A DNA stretch of 64,000 nucleotides, taken from the NCBI RefSeq assembly GCF_000335475.2, contig NZ_ANAH02000006.1, positions 248,001 to 312,000 on the forward strand. Reading direction: 5' to 3'. Source of the DNA: Cystobacter fuscus DSM 2262 (GTDB lineage Bacteria > Myxococcota > Myxococcia > Myxococcales > Myxococcaceae). The notes beneath the pieces were generated by a model. The model made no database searches. It was not told the origin of the DNA and worked only from the letters and a program-made list of their open reading frames with translations. Within the stretch, counting starts at the first letter, position 1. Each line of letters begins with the position of its first letter. Shown here piece after piece: positions 63,907-64,000 of the stretch. Made by a program: the position numbers and the translations under genes.

Positions 63907-64000
63907 ATGTTCTCCCCGCGCATGGTCCTCAAGGTGCTCACCGTCCAGCCCGACAAGGCCGCCCAGACCCCGGGACCCCAACCGCTCGCGGCCTCCACCC
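63907..64000 (+). CDS. Hypothetical protein, 3'-truncated by window edge
   Basis: An ATG at 63907 opens a frame to the window end, with strong G/C preference at third positions: MFSPRMVLKVLTVQPDKAAQ followed by TPGPQPLAAST. Codon use differs from the AT-rich region before it, supporting a true gene start. About 31 residues are visible. No family can be recognised from so little, and the ATG at 63881 is out of frame. Confidence 0.45.
   Translation, partial: MFSPRMVLKVLTVQPDKAAQTPGPQPLAAST

Overview
The window is very GC-rich, with strong G/C preference at third codon positions. Several families are typical of myxobacteria: Cys-rich and endostatin-like lipoproteins, an AHH-type toxin lipoprotein with an Imm11 partner, and a needle-complex type III secretion cluster in a genome without visible flagellar genes. 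I infer a member of the Myxococcota, most likely suborder Cystobacterineae (Archangium, Cystobacter, Stigmatella or Melittangium relatives). I cannot name the species.

Layout. 0-11.9 kb is mostly core genome: a partial unknown gene, an AI-2E/PerM-type membrane protein, a Cys-rich lipoprotein, rho, ligA, acylphosphatase, a DUF3052-like protein, an RNase E/G with a large insertion and an RG-rich tail, a YihY/BrkB membrane protein and an IHF/HU-type DNA-binding protein. 11.9-20.8 kb is one minus-strand non-flagellar type III secretion (T3SS) operon: unknown/needle-like gene, sctI, sctJ, unknown 169-aa gene, sctQ, fliO-like, sctR, sctS, sctT, sctU, sctV. It encodes the export gate, C-ring, inner ring lipoprotein and rod, but no secretin, ATPase, stator or classical translocators here. 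20.9-32.7 kb is mixed: PilZ, response regulator, DUF885 zinc peptidase, inorganic pyrophosphatase, subtilase lipoprotein, FliB-like protein, small lipoproteins, an AHH toxin lipoprotein with an Imm11-SUFU immunity protein, and DUF504. 32.7-41.3 kb is a complete minus-strand MoxR-DUF58-BatD-like-BatA-BatB-BatC-BatD-BatE (aerotolerance-type) operon. 41.4-46.2 kb has an alpha/beta hydrolase, a DUF4240 gene, a broken DUF3396-like immunity gene and an 829-residue M23 plus GH25 cell-wall hydrolase with 13 peptidoglycan-binding-like repeats.

46.4-63.5 kb is dominated by acyl-activation genes: an AMP-ligase/ACP/PlsC fusion, a haloalkane-dehalogenase-like hydrolase, two free acyl carrier proteins, two fatty acyl-AMP ligases (FAALs), a soluble acyl-ACP desaturase, an acyl-CoA oxidase/dehydrogenase, an AttH/CrtC-like protein, a ferredoxin, an AurF-like di-iron oxygenase, a hotdog thioesterase and a signal-less periplasmic-binding-type protein. 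The last six genes of the FAAL operon (63.5 to 58.5 kb) are tightly coupled. They look like a self-contained system that activates a fatty acid, tethers it to an ACP, oxidises it and releases it. This is the best candidate for an undescribed pathway in the window. No tRNA, rRNA, CRISPR array, insertion sequence or integrase was seen.
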